Shown here one piece after another: positions 13,816 to 21,079 of a stretch of DNA of 21,173 nt. The stretch spans positions 1 through 21,173 of the forward strand of contig NZ_CAJPQR010000038.1 in the NCBI RefSeq assembly GCF_905372745.1. Direction: 5' to 3'. Origin of the DNA: an uncultured Campylobacter sp. GTDB taxonomy: Bacteria > Campylobacterota > Campylobacteria > Campylobacterales > Campylobacteraceae. The first letter of the stretch is position 1. Each line of letters starts with the position of its first letter. The notes beneath the pieces are model-generated. The model saw only the letters and a list, made by a program, of their open reading frames with translations. It was not told the DNA's origin and did no database searches. A program made the translations under genes and the position numbers.

Positions 13816-15969
13816 CTACTCACCTCTTTTCAACAATTTTTTTAGGCGAGCAATCTGTTCTTCTCCCAAGTCTTCTAAGAAAATTTCTCCAGTTTCAAGC
13901 TCTAGAATTAAATTTTCTATATTTGTTTTATTTTTCTCAACTTTATTCTTTTCTGCTGCACTCATATCACGATTAACTATGTTCATTTTTTCTCTTTGAG
14001 ATTTATCTGGATAAATAAAATCCAAAGTATAATTGTGAGACTTTATTTTTTTATATTCATCAATTAATTTATCCATATCATCTCCAACACCTACAACTCT
14101 TACCCATGCTTTACTTCTTGTTATAGCTGTAAATAACTGATTTCTTTTCTTAGCTAAGTCATAATAAGAATCATAGCAAGATTCGGCATTTATAACATAT
14201 ACCATGGCTGCCTCATTTCCTTTAGCCCTATAAATACCGGTAAATGCCACTGAATCATTGTTTTCTGCAAAAAATATATCTGGTGTAGTATCTACTCCAG
14301 CTGTGTGAGAATTGATGTTTTTTTTAAAAAGCATAGCTCGAATAGGAGCTACATTTGCTTTTGTAGTCAACGGGTCAGGGTTAATTACAATAATATCATC
14401 TGTTCTTAATTCATCTTCTGTTAAATTGATTTTTATTTGCTCGGCAACCCATTTATTCTGTTCTTCTTGACTTTTAAAGGATTGGAATTTAATTAAATCA
14501 TCGATATCAGAATGTTTTTCTAAGAATTCTGGACTACTTGATGCAGTTCTTGCCAAAACAACATGCTCTCCATCTTCTAAAGTTCCTTCTTTTACCTCGT
14601 AGCCAACATCTCCCCATAAGGAATGCTGTTCAAACATTTGCACCAGCCCTGTTTTTGAATTTGTCTCGTTCTCTCTATATATGCCAAAGCCTAGTGCATG
14701 GGCTGTCACCAATGCAGGTCTTGAATTTCTATAGCACTTTTCAAGAATAATATCCTGTTGTGGTTTTCCTTCCTCAGGGGCATAAAATTTAACTTTCGGT
14801 GTTCCGTTTTCAAAATTACCAAATATCTCTTCCGGTGACGGTAGAGACTGTGTTCTTAAATTTTGCAACTCATCGTATGCGTAAACCAATCTTTTAGGAT
14901 TCTTTAACATCTCATAACACATCCTCAAAAAGCTTGGCGAAAAATCTTGCGCTTCATCAACCAACACAGCATCAAATATCTCCATGACATTCGATTGTGC
15001 TTCATCTAATGCTTTTTCACATGTTTCTCCAAAAGGGTCTAATGAGCCAAATATGCTTCTCGCCGTTCTATAATCTCTATACTGCACATTGTTCAATGCA
15101 CAAAAAGTATAGTATATCCCATTATTATCTCCGCCACCAGAAGAACCCCACGCATGCATAATTTGCAAATTATCCCAATCAGGCTCTTCGTTTGTTTGTT
15201 CTATATAAAATGTGTTAATTAATCGTCTGAGTTGTCCTTTTAATGATCTTGTATTAAATGTAATGGCTATCTTCCAGTCAGGATGCTGAGCATGCAAATA
15301 AGCTGCTTTTAATGCAAGTACTATTGTTTTCCCCGATCCAGCTAATCCGCGTATCCTTTGCACTCCTTCAACCGTTTCTATTACCGCTTGACTTTGTCTG
15401 TTGTCTAAATTAGCAATAGAATCTTCCAATGCCTTTAGTTTAGCACCCTTAGAGTTAATATTTAAAACTTCTCTTCTCTTCTTTCCTTTTCTAATAGTTG
15501 AAATTGCTTGTAAAACTGAAACCAGATCATTATAATACTCTTGGTTTTTCCATTCCAATTCTGAAATACATTTTGCTAAGGTATTAGCATTACATAAATG
15601 ATAATCCTTATCATGCTCTTTTGGTGTTACAATAAATGGAGCAAATGTTATTACATTTATATCAACGCATAATTGCCTTTTTTTTACCAATTGTTTATAT
15701 CCTTTTAATTTGGATTCAACTTTATTGGCACAGTCATCCTGGATCTCTTCATAACCTTCAATATTCTTATTTTCAACTAAATTAAAAATAACCAATCCCT
15801 TTTTTTTAGAGATCCATAATGCATCTATTGGGTACGCCCCTTCTACGGTTCCTATTATCGGATATCCTATATATAGATATCCTTCTAAGTCACTCTCCAT
15901 TTGAAAATATTTTTTTAATTCTTCACTGGCTAATGGTTTTTGCGTTGACCCAATAATTATATTTACCAT
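13816..15969 (-). CDS. SF1 (UvrD/Rep-like) helicase of Helicase-DUF2290 defence pair
   Basis: A 717-residue superfamily 1 DNA helicase. Walker A is RIRGLAGSGKT (205-215), Walker B AVLVDEAQDF (334-343), motif III LVYAYDELQNL (361-371), and the C-terminal motifs are IYRAKGNEAAMVYVIN and KRNQLFTAITRSKAWVRVVG. The N-terminal 165 residues resemble a NERD-like nuclease fold (PIDALWISKKKGLVIFNLVE, about 47-66), but the expected E-x-K after the strand is not clear, so cleavage activity is doubtful. A hydrophilic Lys/Glu-rich tail ends the protein. ATG 15969 is preceded by GGAG at 8 bases. With the DUF2290 gene it forms a likely phage-defence operon, probably acting on phage DNA. The gene is AT-rich compared with the chromosome around it. 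Confidence 0.82.
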   Translation of the reverse strand: MVNIIIGSTQKPLASEELKKYFQMESDLEGYLYIGYPIIGTVEGAYPIDALWISKKKGLVIFNLVENKNIEGYEEIQDDCANKVESKLKGYKQLVKKRQLCVDINVITFAPFIVTPKEHDKDYHLCNANTLAKCISELEWKNQEYYNDLVSVLQAISTIRKGKKRREVLNINSKGAKLKALEDSIANLDNRQSQAVIETVEGVQRIRGLAGSGKTIVLALKAAYLHAQHPDWKIAITFNTRSLKGQLRRLINTFYIEQTNEEPDWDNLQIMHAWGSSGGGDNNGIYYTFCALNNVQYRDYRTARSIFGSLDPFGETCEKALDEAQSNVMEIFDAVLVDEAQDFSPSFLRMCYEMLKNPKRLVYAYDELQNLRTQSLPSPEEIFGNFENGTPKVKFYAPEEGKPQQDIILEKCYRNSRPALVTAHALGFGIYRENETNSKTGLVQMFEQHSLWGDVGYEVKEGTLEDGEHVVLARTASSSPEFLEKHSDIDDLIKFQSFKSQEEQNKWVAEQIKINLTEDELRTDDIIVINPDPLTTKANVAPIRAMLFKKNINSHTAGVDTTPDIFFAENNDSVAFTGIYRAKGNEAAMVYVINAESCYDSYYDLAKKRNQLFTAITRSKAWVRVVGVGDDMDKLIDEYKKIKSHNYTLDFIYPDKSQREKMNIVNRDMSAAEKNKVEKNKTNIENLILELETGEIFLEDLGEEQIARLKKLLKRGE

Positions 15970-16015
15970 AACAATTCTCCTTTTATTAATTTCACAATAT
16001 CATTTGCTTTTATCT

Positions 16016-16021
16016 ATAATA
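16016..16021 (-). promoter_or_regulatory. Possible -10 box of the defence operon
   Basis: TATTAT on the minus strand, within GTTATATTATAG, about 47 bases before the helicase ATG. It is the best -10 match between the helicase and the IS relic end. The region is A/T-rich, so confidence is limited. Confidence 0.35.
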
Positions 16022-16059
16022 TAACGTCACTGACCAAAGGAAGTTTTTTCAATTATTTT

Positions 16060-16901
16060 TAGGCTCAATATAAACTGAGCAGATACTCTCTTATTAATTA
16101 TGCGATAAAAGTTCTTTTATAGAAATGTCACTTCCTGAGCGCTTCGCTTGTTTGTATCTTTGACATTATTATATCTAAATTCGCATTCCTTTAGGCGTAA
16201 CAAGAATTTCTCTTTCTTTATCCCTTTAAATTTAGATAATTTATGTTTAGTGTATCCCAGAAGTTTTCTATACCGTTTATATGGTCTTTATCGTTATCAA
16301 ATTCATTCTTTGGGTGTTTTACCATATAATGAGAAGCTGCCAAGCCACTATAAACTTTCCATTAATCAGGGTAAATAGTAGAGCTATCAAGGTTGATATA
16401 ATACTATAATATCAGTATCATATAGGCTTGCTATCTCTTTTAAGCATACTATTCTACTTGCAGCAACGAGAGAAGCGAGGTTAAATGCTAGGGTTTTATT
16501 TGCCGTTCCTCTACCTATTTTTTCAAAAAGAGCACTTCTTATCAGTAGTAAACAAAGTTAAAGCATAATACCTCTTGCCGTCTAGTCTCAAAGTAGCTTT
16601 CATCTATATCAAATGCAAAGCTTCTATGAGAGCTTGTGGACTAAAAATATCATCTGAAAATTTAGACATTTCTTCACGCTCTTTAAAGATTAAAATTCTA
16701 ATACTTTTTAGAATTTTATTAATGGAAATTCTAGAATTTCTGATTAAATTTACTGTTTTAGTAGCTTCTATATCTTCTACAAAACATTTTAGAATTCCTC
16801 TAAATTTCTTCTCTGAAATTCAAAAATGGATTATATACTTATTTTCATCGACAAAATCATATTTAAAATCGATTTGGAAGTTTTAACTTAACTTGAGCCT
16901 A
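16060..16901 (-). mobile_element. Decayed IS1595-family element, nearly full length
   Basis: The minus strand contains, spread over several frames and interrupted by stops, the IS1595 transposase landmarks in order: ISEKKFRGILKCFVEDIEAT (about 16835-16770), DIDESYF (first catalytic Asp, about 16610), a Gly/Lys-rich GRGTANKTLAFNLA block (about 16530-16480), DHINGIENFW (about 16290-16260) and KECEFRYNNVKD (about 16185-16155). The ends are inverted repeats, TAGGCTCAA on the left (16060-16068) and its complement on the right ending at 16901, giving about 840 bp. No target duplication survives. It is inactive and in opposite orientation to the relic at 1148-1617. The plus-strand open frames here are antisense artefacts. 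Confidence 0.8.
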
Positions 16902-16956
16902 GTTTATATGGCTTGCATAAATTCTAATCTTTACATATTAAATTTTATTTTTTCAC

Positions 16957-18285
16957 TTAAAAAATTTTCCCGCCAAACATCTCGTACATCGCCTTTTCCT
17001 CGCCCCAGAGCTCGCGGTGCTTTTTGATGCAGGATTTTATCGCGCCCGTGAGATATAGCACGTCCTGCTCGGTGTGCGTGTAGTGCAGGCTCACGCGCAC
17101 GAAGCTGGGCTTGCTCTCAGGCATGCGCCCCTCCTTGATACCCAGCAGATCGTGAGCGTACGGGCCCGCGCACATCACGCCCGCGCGCGTCTGGATACCA
17201 TAGTCGTTGCTAAGGCTCGCGGCAAAATCATACGCCGAGACGCCGCGCACATTAAACGAAATTATCGGCAGCCGCGGCGCGCCCTTTGGAGCGTAGTTTA
17301 TGATCTCGTCTATCCTTGCTAGCTCGCTCTCAAAAAGCCGCGTTAGCTCGTCCTCGGCGCTTTTTATTTGCTCAAAGCCAACCTCGTTTCGCAGCGCATA
17401 TGCCAAATTTGCCCGCATAAGCCCGGTGATAGGCGGCGTACCGCCTTCTTCTAGCTGCTCAGGATTTTTCAAAAACACGTGCCCTTCGCGGCTAGCGTAG
17501 GCGACCGTCCCGCCTGCGGCAAAGGTCGGTATGTCGCTGTTAAGTAGCTCTTTTTTGATCGCCAAAAGCCCGCAGCTAGCAGGTCCGCCCAGCAGCTTAT
17601 GCGGCGAGAGGAAAATAGCGTCGAAGTAATCGCAGTCTAAATTTGCGTGCGAGCTCAGCGCCGCGCAGTCAAAGGCGACGATACCGCCCGCAGCTCTGAT
17701 TAGCTCGCTGATCTTTTTATAATCGCTGACGACGCCCGTGACGTTTGAAGCGGCGCTAAACGAGCCGATGATGCGGCGTCCTGTATTAATCTTCAAGATG
17801 CGCTCGAGTGCTAGCAGATCGATCTCGCCTGATTCACTAAGAGGTACGCGCAGGTAGTCGCAAAGCCCCTCGCGAAAGCTAAGCTCGTTTGAATGGTGTT
17901 CGTATGGCGAAACGAGCACGAGCGGAAGCTGCGCGGTGCGTAAATTTGCCTCGCCGATCGCGCTTCTGGTTGCAGGCGGCAGATAGATGCCTAGCAGCTC
18001 CTGAAATTTCTTGATCGCGGCCGTCGCACCCTGCCCACAGGCGATGAGATAAAACCGCTCGTCAAGCCCCAGTAGCTTTTTTAGACTCTCTCTCGCGCCC
18101 TCGTAACGACGCTGCGTGATGATCGCGCTAGAGCTACTGTCGGAGTGGGTGTTGGCATAGGTTTTGAGGGCGTCCGCTATCTCGCACTCTACGGGCTCGT
18201 AGGCAAGCCCCGAAGCGGTGTAATCAAAATAGTGCACGCCTTGTTTTAGTATGATATTTTTTCGTATTTCGTCTAAATTTAGCAT
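16957..18285 (-). CDS. Class V aminotransferase-fold PLP enzyme (cysteine desulfurase / selenocysteine lyase type)
   Basis: A 442-residue fold-type I PLP enzyme. The Schiff-base lysine is K230 in FLSPHKLLGG, the pyridine-nitrogen aspartate is D206 in AFDCAAL, and an H130-H131 pair lies in SPYEHHSNE, as in NifS/SufS/CsdB proteins. A cysteine at the position of the catalytic persulfide residue is C372 in TRAGVMCAGPYAHDLLG. This supports desulfurase or selenocysteine-lyase chemistry, but the GPYAHDLL context differs from IscS and SufS and the true substrate is unknown. It lies on the same strand as fdhD-modE, about 550 bases downstream, so a role in sulfur transfer to FdhD or selenium supply is attractive but only inferred. 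The ribosome site before the ATG is weak. Confidence 0.75.
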   Translation of the reverse strand: MLNLDEIRKNIILKQGVHYFDYTASGLAYEPVECEIADALKTYANTHSDSSSSAIITQRRYEGARESLKKLLGLDERFYLIACGQGATAAIKKFQELLGIYLPPATRSAIGEANLRTAQLPLVLVSPYEHHSNELSFREGLCDYLRVPLSESGEIDLLALERILKINTGRRIIGSFSAASNVTGVVSDYKKISELIRAAGGIVAFDCAALSSHANLDCDYFDAIFLSPHKLLGGPASCGLLAIKKELLNSDIPTFAAGGTVAYASREGHVFLKNPEQLEEGGTPPITGLMRANLAYALRNEVGFEQIKSAEDELTRLFESELARIDEIINYAPKGAPRLPIISFNVRGVSAYDFAASLSNDYGIQTRAGVMCAGPYAHDLLGIKEGRMPESKPSFVRVSLHYTHTEQDVLYLTGAIKSCIKKHRELWGEEKAMYEMFGGKIF

Positions 18286-18841
18286 TTTTTACTCTTTAAA
18301 TTTGATGCGGTAATTATATTAAATTTTCGCAAATTTAGGGCTTTTTCTGGGAAATTTGAAGCTAATTTTGCGGGCTATTATTTCAAATTTGCGCTTAGCT
18401 GTATAAAACTTGCCGCGCGGCGATTTACTCAAATTTAAAAGATATTCACACGTAAAATTTGGCGGCAAATTTGTAGGCTGATTTTAAAATTTGCGGCAAA
18501 TTTTTGCCCTAAATTTGGTGCGGAAAATAGATAAATTTAGCCTTGAGGCGTAGCCAAATTTGAGCAAAGATGAGGACGCTTTTTGATTTATCGGTCAAAT
18601 TTACTCGCGTCGTTTGCGAGCTTAAAATTTACAAAACAAAAACGGAAATTTTAAAAACGATTTTTGATTTTTTGCGCAGATATTTGCTTGCGGCGACTTC
18701 GTTACGAAGGAAATTTAAGCGCTAAATTTAAAAAGTAGAATTTTAACCGCCAAGCGGCAAATTTAACGTTCGTTGCGAGTTTTTAAGGCAAAGAGACGCT
18801 AGCCGCAGAGGCTCGCGACCCTTTGCGAGAGGTAGAAATTT
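18286..18841. other. AAATTT-rich gap with no gene
   Basis: About 556 bases with no open frame I can support on either strand. By eye it holds about 19 copies of AAATTT, often extended as CAAATTTG, TAAATTTA or GCAAATTT, against less than one expected for this base composition. A weak hairpin, CTCGC (18812-18816)/GCGAG (18825-18829), lies near the end of the upstream operon. It separates the 62-aa gene from the PLP enzyme and probably contains the promoter of the latter near 18300. Confidence 0.6.
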
Positions 18842-19030
18842 TTATTTATTTATAAAATTTTTCTCTAGCCACTCGATAGCTTTTGCCTCAGTTTCGAAGC
18901 GTCCGCTTTTAGCGACCTGATTTTGCCCCTCGTAGAAGCGAATCCTGATACCATCTTGGACGCTATCTACCTTTACTCTAGTGATCTTGTCTTTGTTTAG
19001 ATAGACCCTATCGTTTAGTTTTACGTACAT
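18842..19030 (-). CDS. Small hypothetical protein in the fdhD-modE operon (62 aa)
   Basis: Unrecognised 62-residue basic protein, MYVKLNDRVYLNKDKITRVK at the start and EAKAIEWLEKNFINK at the end. The alternation suggests a small beta sheet followed by one helix (about 46-60). The start is well supported by GGGAGAA upstream. It begins 27 bases after the modE-like gene stop, so it is probably co-transcribed with fdhD and the regulator. No signal peptide or metal motif is seen; no cysteine is present. Confidence 0.65.
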   Translation of the reverse strand: MYVKLNDRVYLNKDKITRVKVDSVQDGIRIRFYEGQNQVAKSGRFETEAKAIEWLEKNFINK

Positions 19031-19057
19031 TTTTTCTCCCTTAAATTTGATGTGGTT

Positions 19058-19825
19058 TTATTTCTTTTTATCTTTTGCGTCGTCTTTGGTCGAGTCCTTT
19101 TTCTCGCCGTCTTTTTTCAAAAATAGCTCCTTAAAGCGCTTATCCGCAAAATCCTCGATATCGTTTTGTAGCTGCCTATAGGCGTTTATGAGCTCGTGTG
19201 CGCGCTCGTTTAGCGTCGTGCCGGCGTTTTCGCCGCCGCCTTGTTTGGTGGTAAAGAGCTCCTCTTTTAGATTTTTTTGCAAAATTTGCAGATGATTCCA
19301 ACATTTTTTATAGTTCATGCCTAGGATTTCGGCAGCCTTTGAGATCGAGCCAACCTCGGCGATGACGTCTAGGACTTCGGTTTTGCCCTTACCGAATATC
19401 AGCTCGCCCTCGTCGTTTTCTATCCAAGTTTTGGTTTTTACTCTCATCTTTTTTCCTTTCTTCTCCTTAAAACACCCCAGCTGGCAGTATTTTACGTCGA
19501 TTTTATAGTCTTTTAGCGTCGAGCGGATCGTCTTTAGCCCCACGCCCGCAGCTGTGTCTCTAGCGTCTTTGCACAGTATTCTGCCCTTTTCGTCGGTCAT
19601 TTGTTTTAGCTGCGTCATCACGGTGTATTTGCCGCGTCCGTTTTCCAGCCCGCCAAACTGCCCCAACTCGCAGTTATCGATCTTTACGCCCATTTTTTCG
19701 GCCTCGTCGCTAACCTCGCCGATCTCTACGCCTAGCTTTGCAGCGATCTTAAACGCCGTGCCGCAATCTAGCCTACCCTTTGGATTTAGCAGTTTTTCGA
19801 TTAATTCACGGATTTGCTCACTCAT
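19058..19825 (-). CDS. ModE-like winged-helix regulator with two tandem N-terminal modules
   Basis: A 255-residue predicted DNA-binding regulator. Residues about 134-235 are a ModE-type winged helix: VGSISKAAEILGMNYKKCWN then HLQIL, and the GGGxxAGTTL turn (197-204). Classical ModE proteins have this domain first and two molybdate-binding Mop domains after it. Here the Mop domains are absent and the domain is last. In front lie two diverged copies of a module of about 40 residues (17-57 and 81-119), ending NCELGQF and YCQLGCF, of unknown function. The tail is a lysine/aspartate-rich stretch. It overlaps fdhD by 8 bases (ATGAGTGA), so it is translationally coupled. A ModE-like protein also sits beside fdhD in Campylobacter jejuni. 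It is the best local candidate to bind the ATATGC-N7-GCATAT palindromes, including its own promoter. Confidence 0.8.
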   Translation of the reverse strand: MSEQIRELIEKLLNPKGRLDCGTAFKIAAKLGVEIGEVSDEAEKMGVKIDNCELGQFGGLENGRGKYTVMTQLKQMTDEKGRILCKDARDTAAGVGLKTIRSTLKDYKIDVKYCQLGCFKEKKGKKMRVKTKTWIENDEGELIFGKGKTEVLDVIAEVGSISKAAEILGMNYKKCWNHLQILQKNLKEELFTTKQGGGENAGTTLNERAHELINAYRQLQNDIEDFADKRFKELFLKKDGEKKDSTKDDAKDKKK

Positions 19826-20600
19826 AGATTCTCTCCGCGCCGCTATATACGTTTATGTTTTCGCCGCGCGCAAAGCCGCACAGCGTGAGGTTAAATTTAC
19901 GCGCTATCACTACGCCTAGGCTAGTAGGAGCCGTGCGTGAGACTAGCACTGGGATGCCGTGCATGACGGCTTTTGCCACCATCTCGGAGCTTAAGCGCCC
20001 GCTCACCATCAAAAACGAATTTTGTAGCTGCGAGCCGGCTAGTATAGCTTTGCCGACGGCTTTGTCTATGGTGTTGTGCTGGGCGATATCCTCGCCGATA
20101 AAAAACTGCTCGCCGCTAACAAAAAGCTTGGCCGTGTGCACGCAGCCAGTCATCTCGTAAAGCTCGCACTGCGTGTAAAACTGCCCCATCTGGCGCAAAA
20201 TTTCGTCTTTGTGAAATTTTACGTCGGCCTTTATAGCGCGCGCCGCCATAGCCTCGGGGTCTATGTTTGCCGTCGAGCTGCGTCCACAGCCGCTGATTAT
20301 CACCTTTTCCTCGTCAAACTGCTCGAGGCGCTTTTCGTTGATTTTAGCCTTTACCCGCACGCTTAAAGCATCCTCTGAAAGCTCGATACTCTCGATATCC
20401 TCAGGGCTTGCGATCAAATTTTCGCTGATGAGATAGCCTGCAGCTAGCGCCTCCTGATCGGTCGGAGTCGCCATCACCGCGCCGAAACGCTTGCCGTTTA
20501 TGTAGATCTCAAGCTTGATTTCGCGCACCAAAATATCATCAACGACGCTTTTTTGCGCGCCTTTAAATTTGGTGATTTGGGTCGTAAAAATAGGTTGCAT
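19818..20600 (-). CDS. fdhD: Formate dehydrogenase accessory sulfurtransferase FdhD
   Basis: Transfers sulfur to the bis-pterin Mo/W cofactor of formate dehydrogenases, which is required for activity. It is 260 residues with family blocks in order: TPTDQEALAAGYLISENLI (45-63), the active-site loop VIISGCGRSS (100-109), TGCVHTAKLF (151-160), GEDIAQHNTIDKAVGK (169-184), and SRTAPTSLGVVIARKF then CGFARGENINVY (221-252). The E. coli enzyme has C-x2-C in the active loop; here it is C105-G-R-S108, so only one cysteine is present. The start has AAGGA upstream. It is the first gene of an operon with the ModE-like regulator and a 62-aa protein, preceded by the FDH palindrome. Confidence 0.92.
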   Translation of the reverse strand: MQPIFTTQITKFKGAQKSVVDDILVREIKLEIYINGKRFGAVMATPTDQEALAAGYLISENLIASPEDIESIELSEDALSVRVKAKINEKRLEQFDEEKVIISGCGRSSTANIDPEAMAARAIKADVKFHKDEILRQMGQFYTQCELYEMTGCVHTAKLFVSGEQFFIGEDIAQHNTIDKAVGKAILAGSQLQNSFLMVSGRLSSEMVAKAVMHGIPVLVSRTAPTSLGVVIARKFNLTLCGFARGENINVYSGAERIYE

Positions 20601-20654
20601 GATTTTCCTTAATTTTTGCGAAATGATAGCTTGAAAATCTAAATTTAAGATTTG

Positions 20655-20660
20655 ATTGTA
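20655..20660 (-). promoter_or_regulatory. Predicted -10 box of the fdhD operon
   Basis: TACAAT on the minus strand (in TTTTACTACAATC) lies 54 bases before the fdhD ATG, giving a start near 20648. An upstream palindrome is centred about 99 bases before that point. Confidence 0.4.
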
Positions 20661-20734
20661 GTAAAATCTTGCTTAAATCAAGCAAAAACTTAAACGTATT
20701 TTAGCGCGTTTTTATCGGTATCTGATAATGATTT

Positions 20735-20757
20735 ATATATGCGAATCTAGCATATAT
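20735..20757. promoter_or_regulatory. FDH palindrome 3, upstream of fdhD-modE
   Basis: Perfect arms ATATATGC (20735-20742) and GCATATAT (20750-20757) with the 7-base spacer gaatcta. It shares the core ATATGC-N7-GCATAT with the sites upstream of fdhF and the fdhAB operon, at a similar distance from the predicted promoter. Bases 20758-20941 further out hold no supported gene. Confidence 0.65.
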
Positions 20758-20941
20758 CTTAAGATGTTTTTTGACTAAGATTTTATCATTATCTATCATT
20801 TGAATAAGAAATGAAGGAATAATAAAAAATAGCATAAGGCTAGAATTGGATCGCACATAACTTGCCGCATATGTAGATTAAATCTTGAAAAATCATAAAT
20901 ATAATTTGCAGCCCGATGTAGGACTGAGAGGGAAGTTTATA

Positions 20942-21079
20942 TTATACAGAATGAGAATTTACATACCAATATTGCAATGCATTTTTTCCAGTTGGGCCTC
21001 ATGGCACAGCGCTAACCCCAACAGCCAGCATAGTGTCTGCAACATTTAATATCTCATCCATAAAATCTTTTGATTCCAT
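20942..21079 (-). pseudogene. Short ORF interrupted by TGA
   Basis: ATG 21079-21077 follows a strong AAGGAG and opens MESKDFMDEILNVADTMLAV then GVSAVP before TGA 21001-20999. The same frame goes on GPTGKNALQYWYVNSHSV to TAA 20944-20942 (45 codons plus the stop). It may be an intact 26-aa peptide, a decayed gene start, or, less likely, a tiny selenoprotein: no hairpin like the two SECIS elements of this window follows the TGA. Family not recognised. Bases 21080-21173 upstream contain a plausible -10 box (TATGAT) and nothing else supported. Confidence 0.35.

Noticed and set aside
16148..16378. Plus-strand ORF of 76 codons
   Set aside because: Antisense to the C-terminal transposase blocks (DHINGIENFW, EFRYNN) of the same relic.
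16575..16886. Plus-strand ORF of 103 codons
   Set aside because: It is antisense to the IS1595 transposase relic on the minus strand; all recognisable motifs are on the other strand.
20942..21001. Third selenoprotein at the right edge
   Set aside because: No stem-loop resembling the two clear SECIS hairpins lies at the expected distance after the TGA and no Cys-homologue is recognised, so it is listed only as a broken or short ORF.
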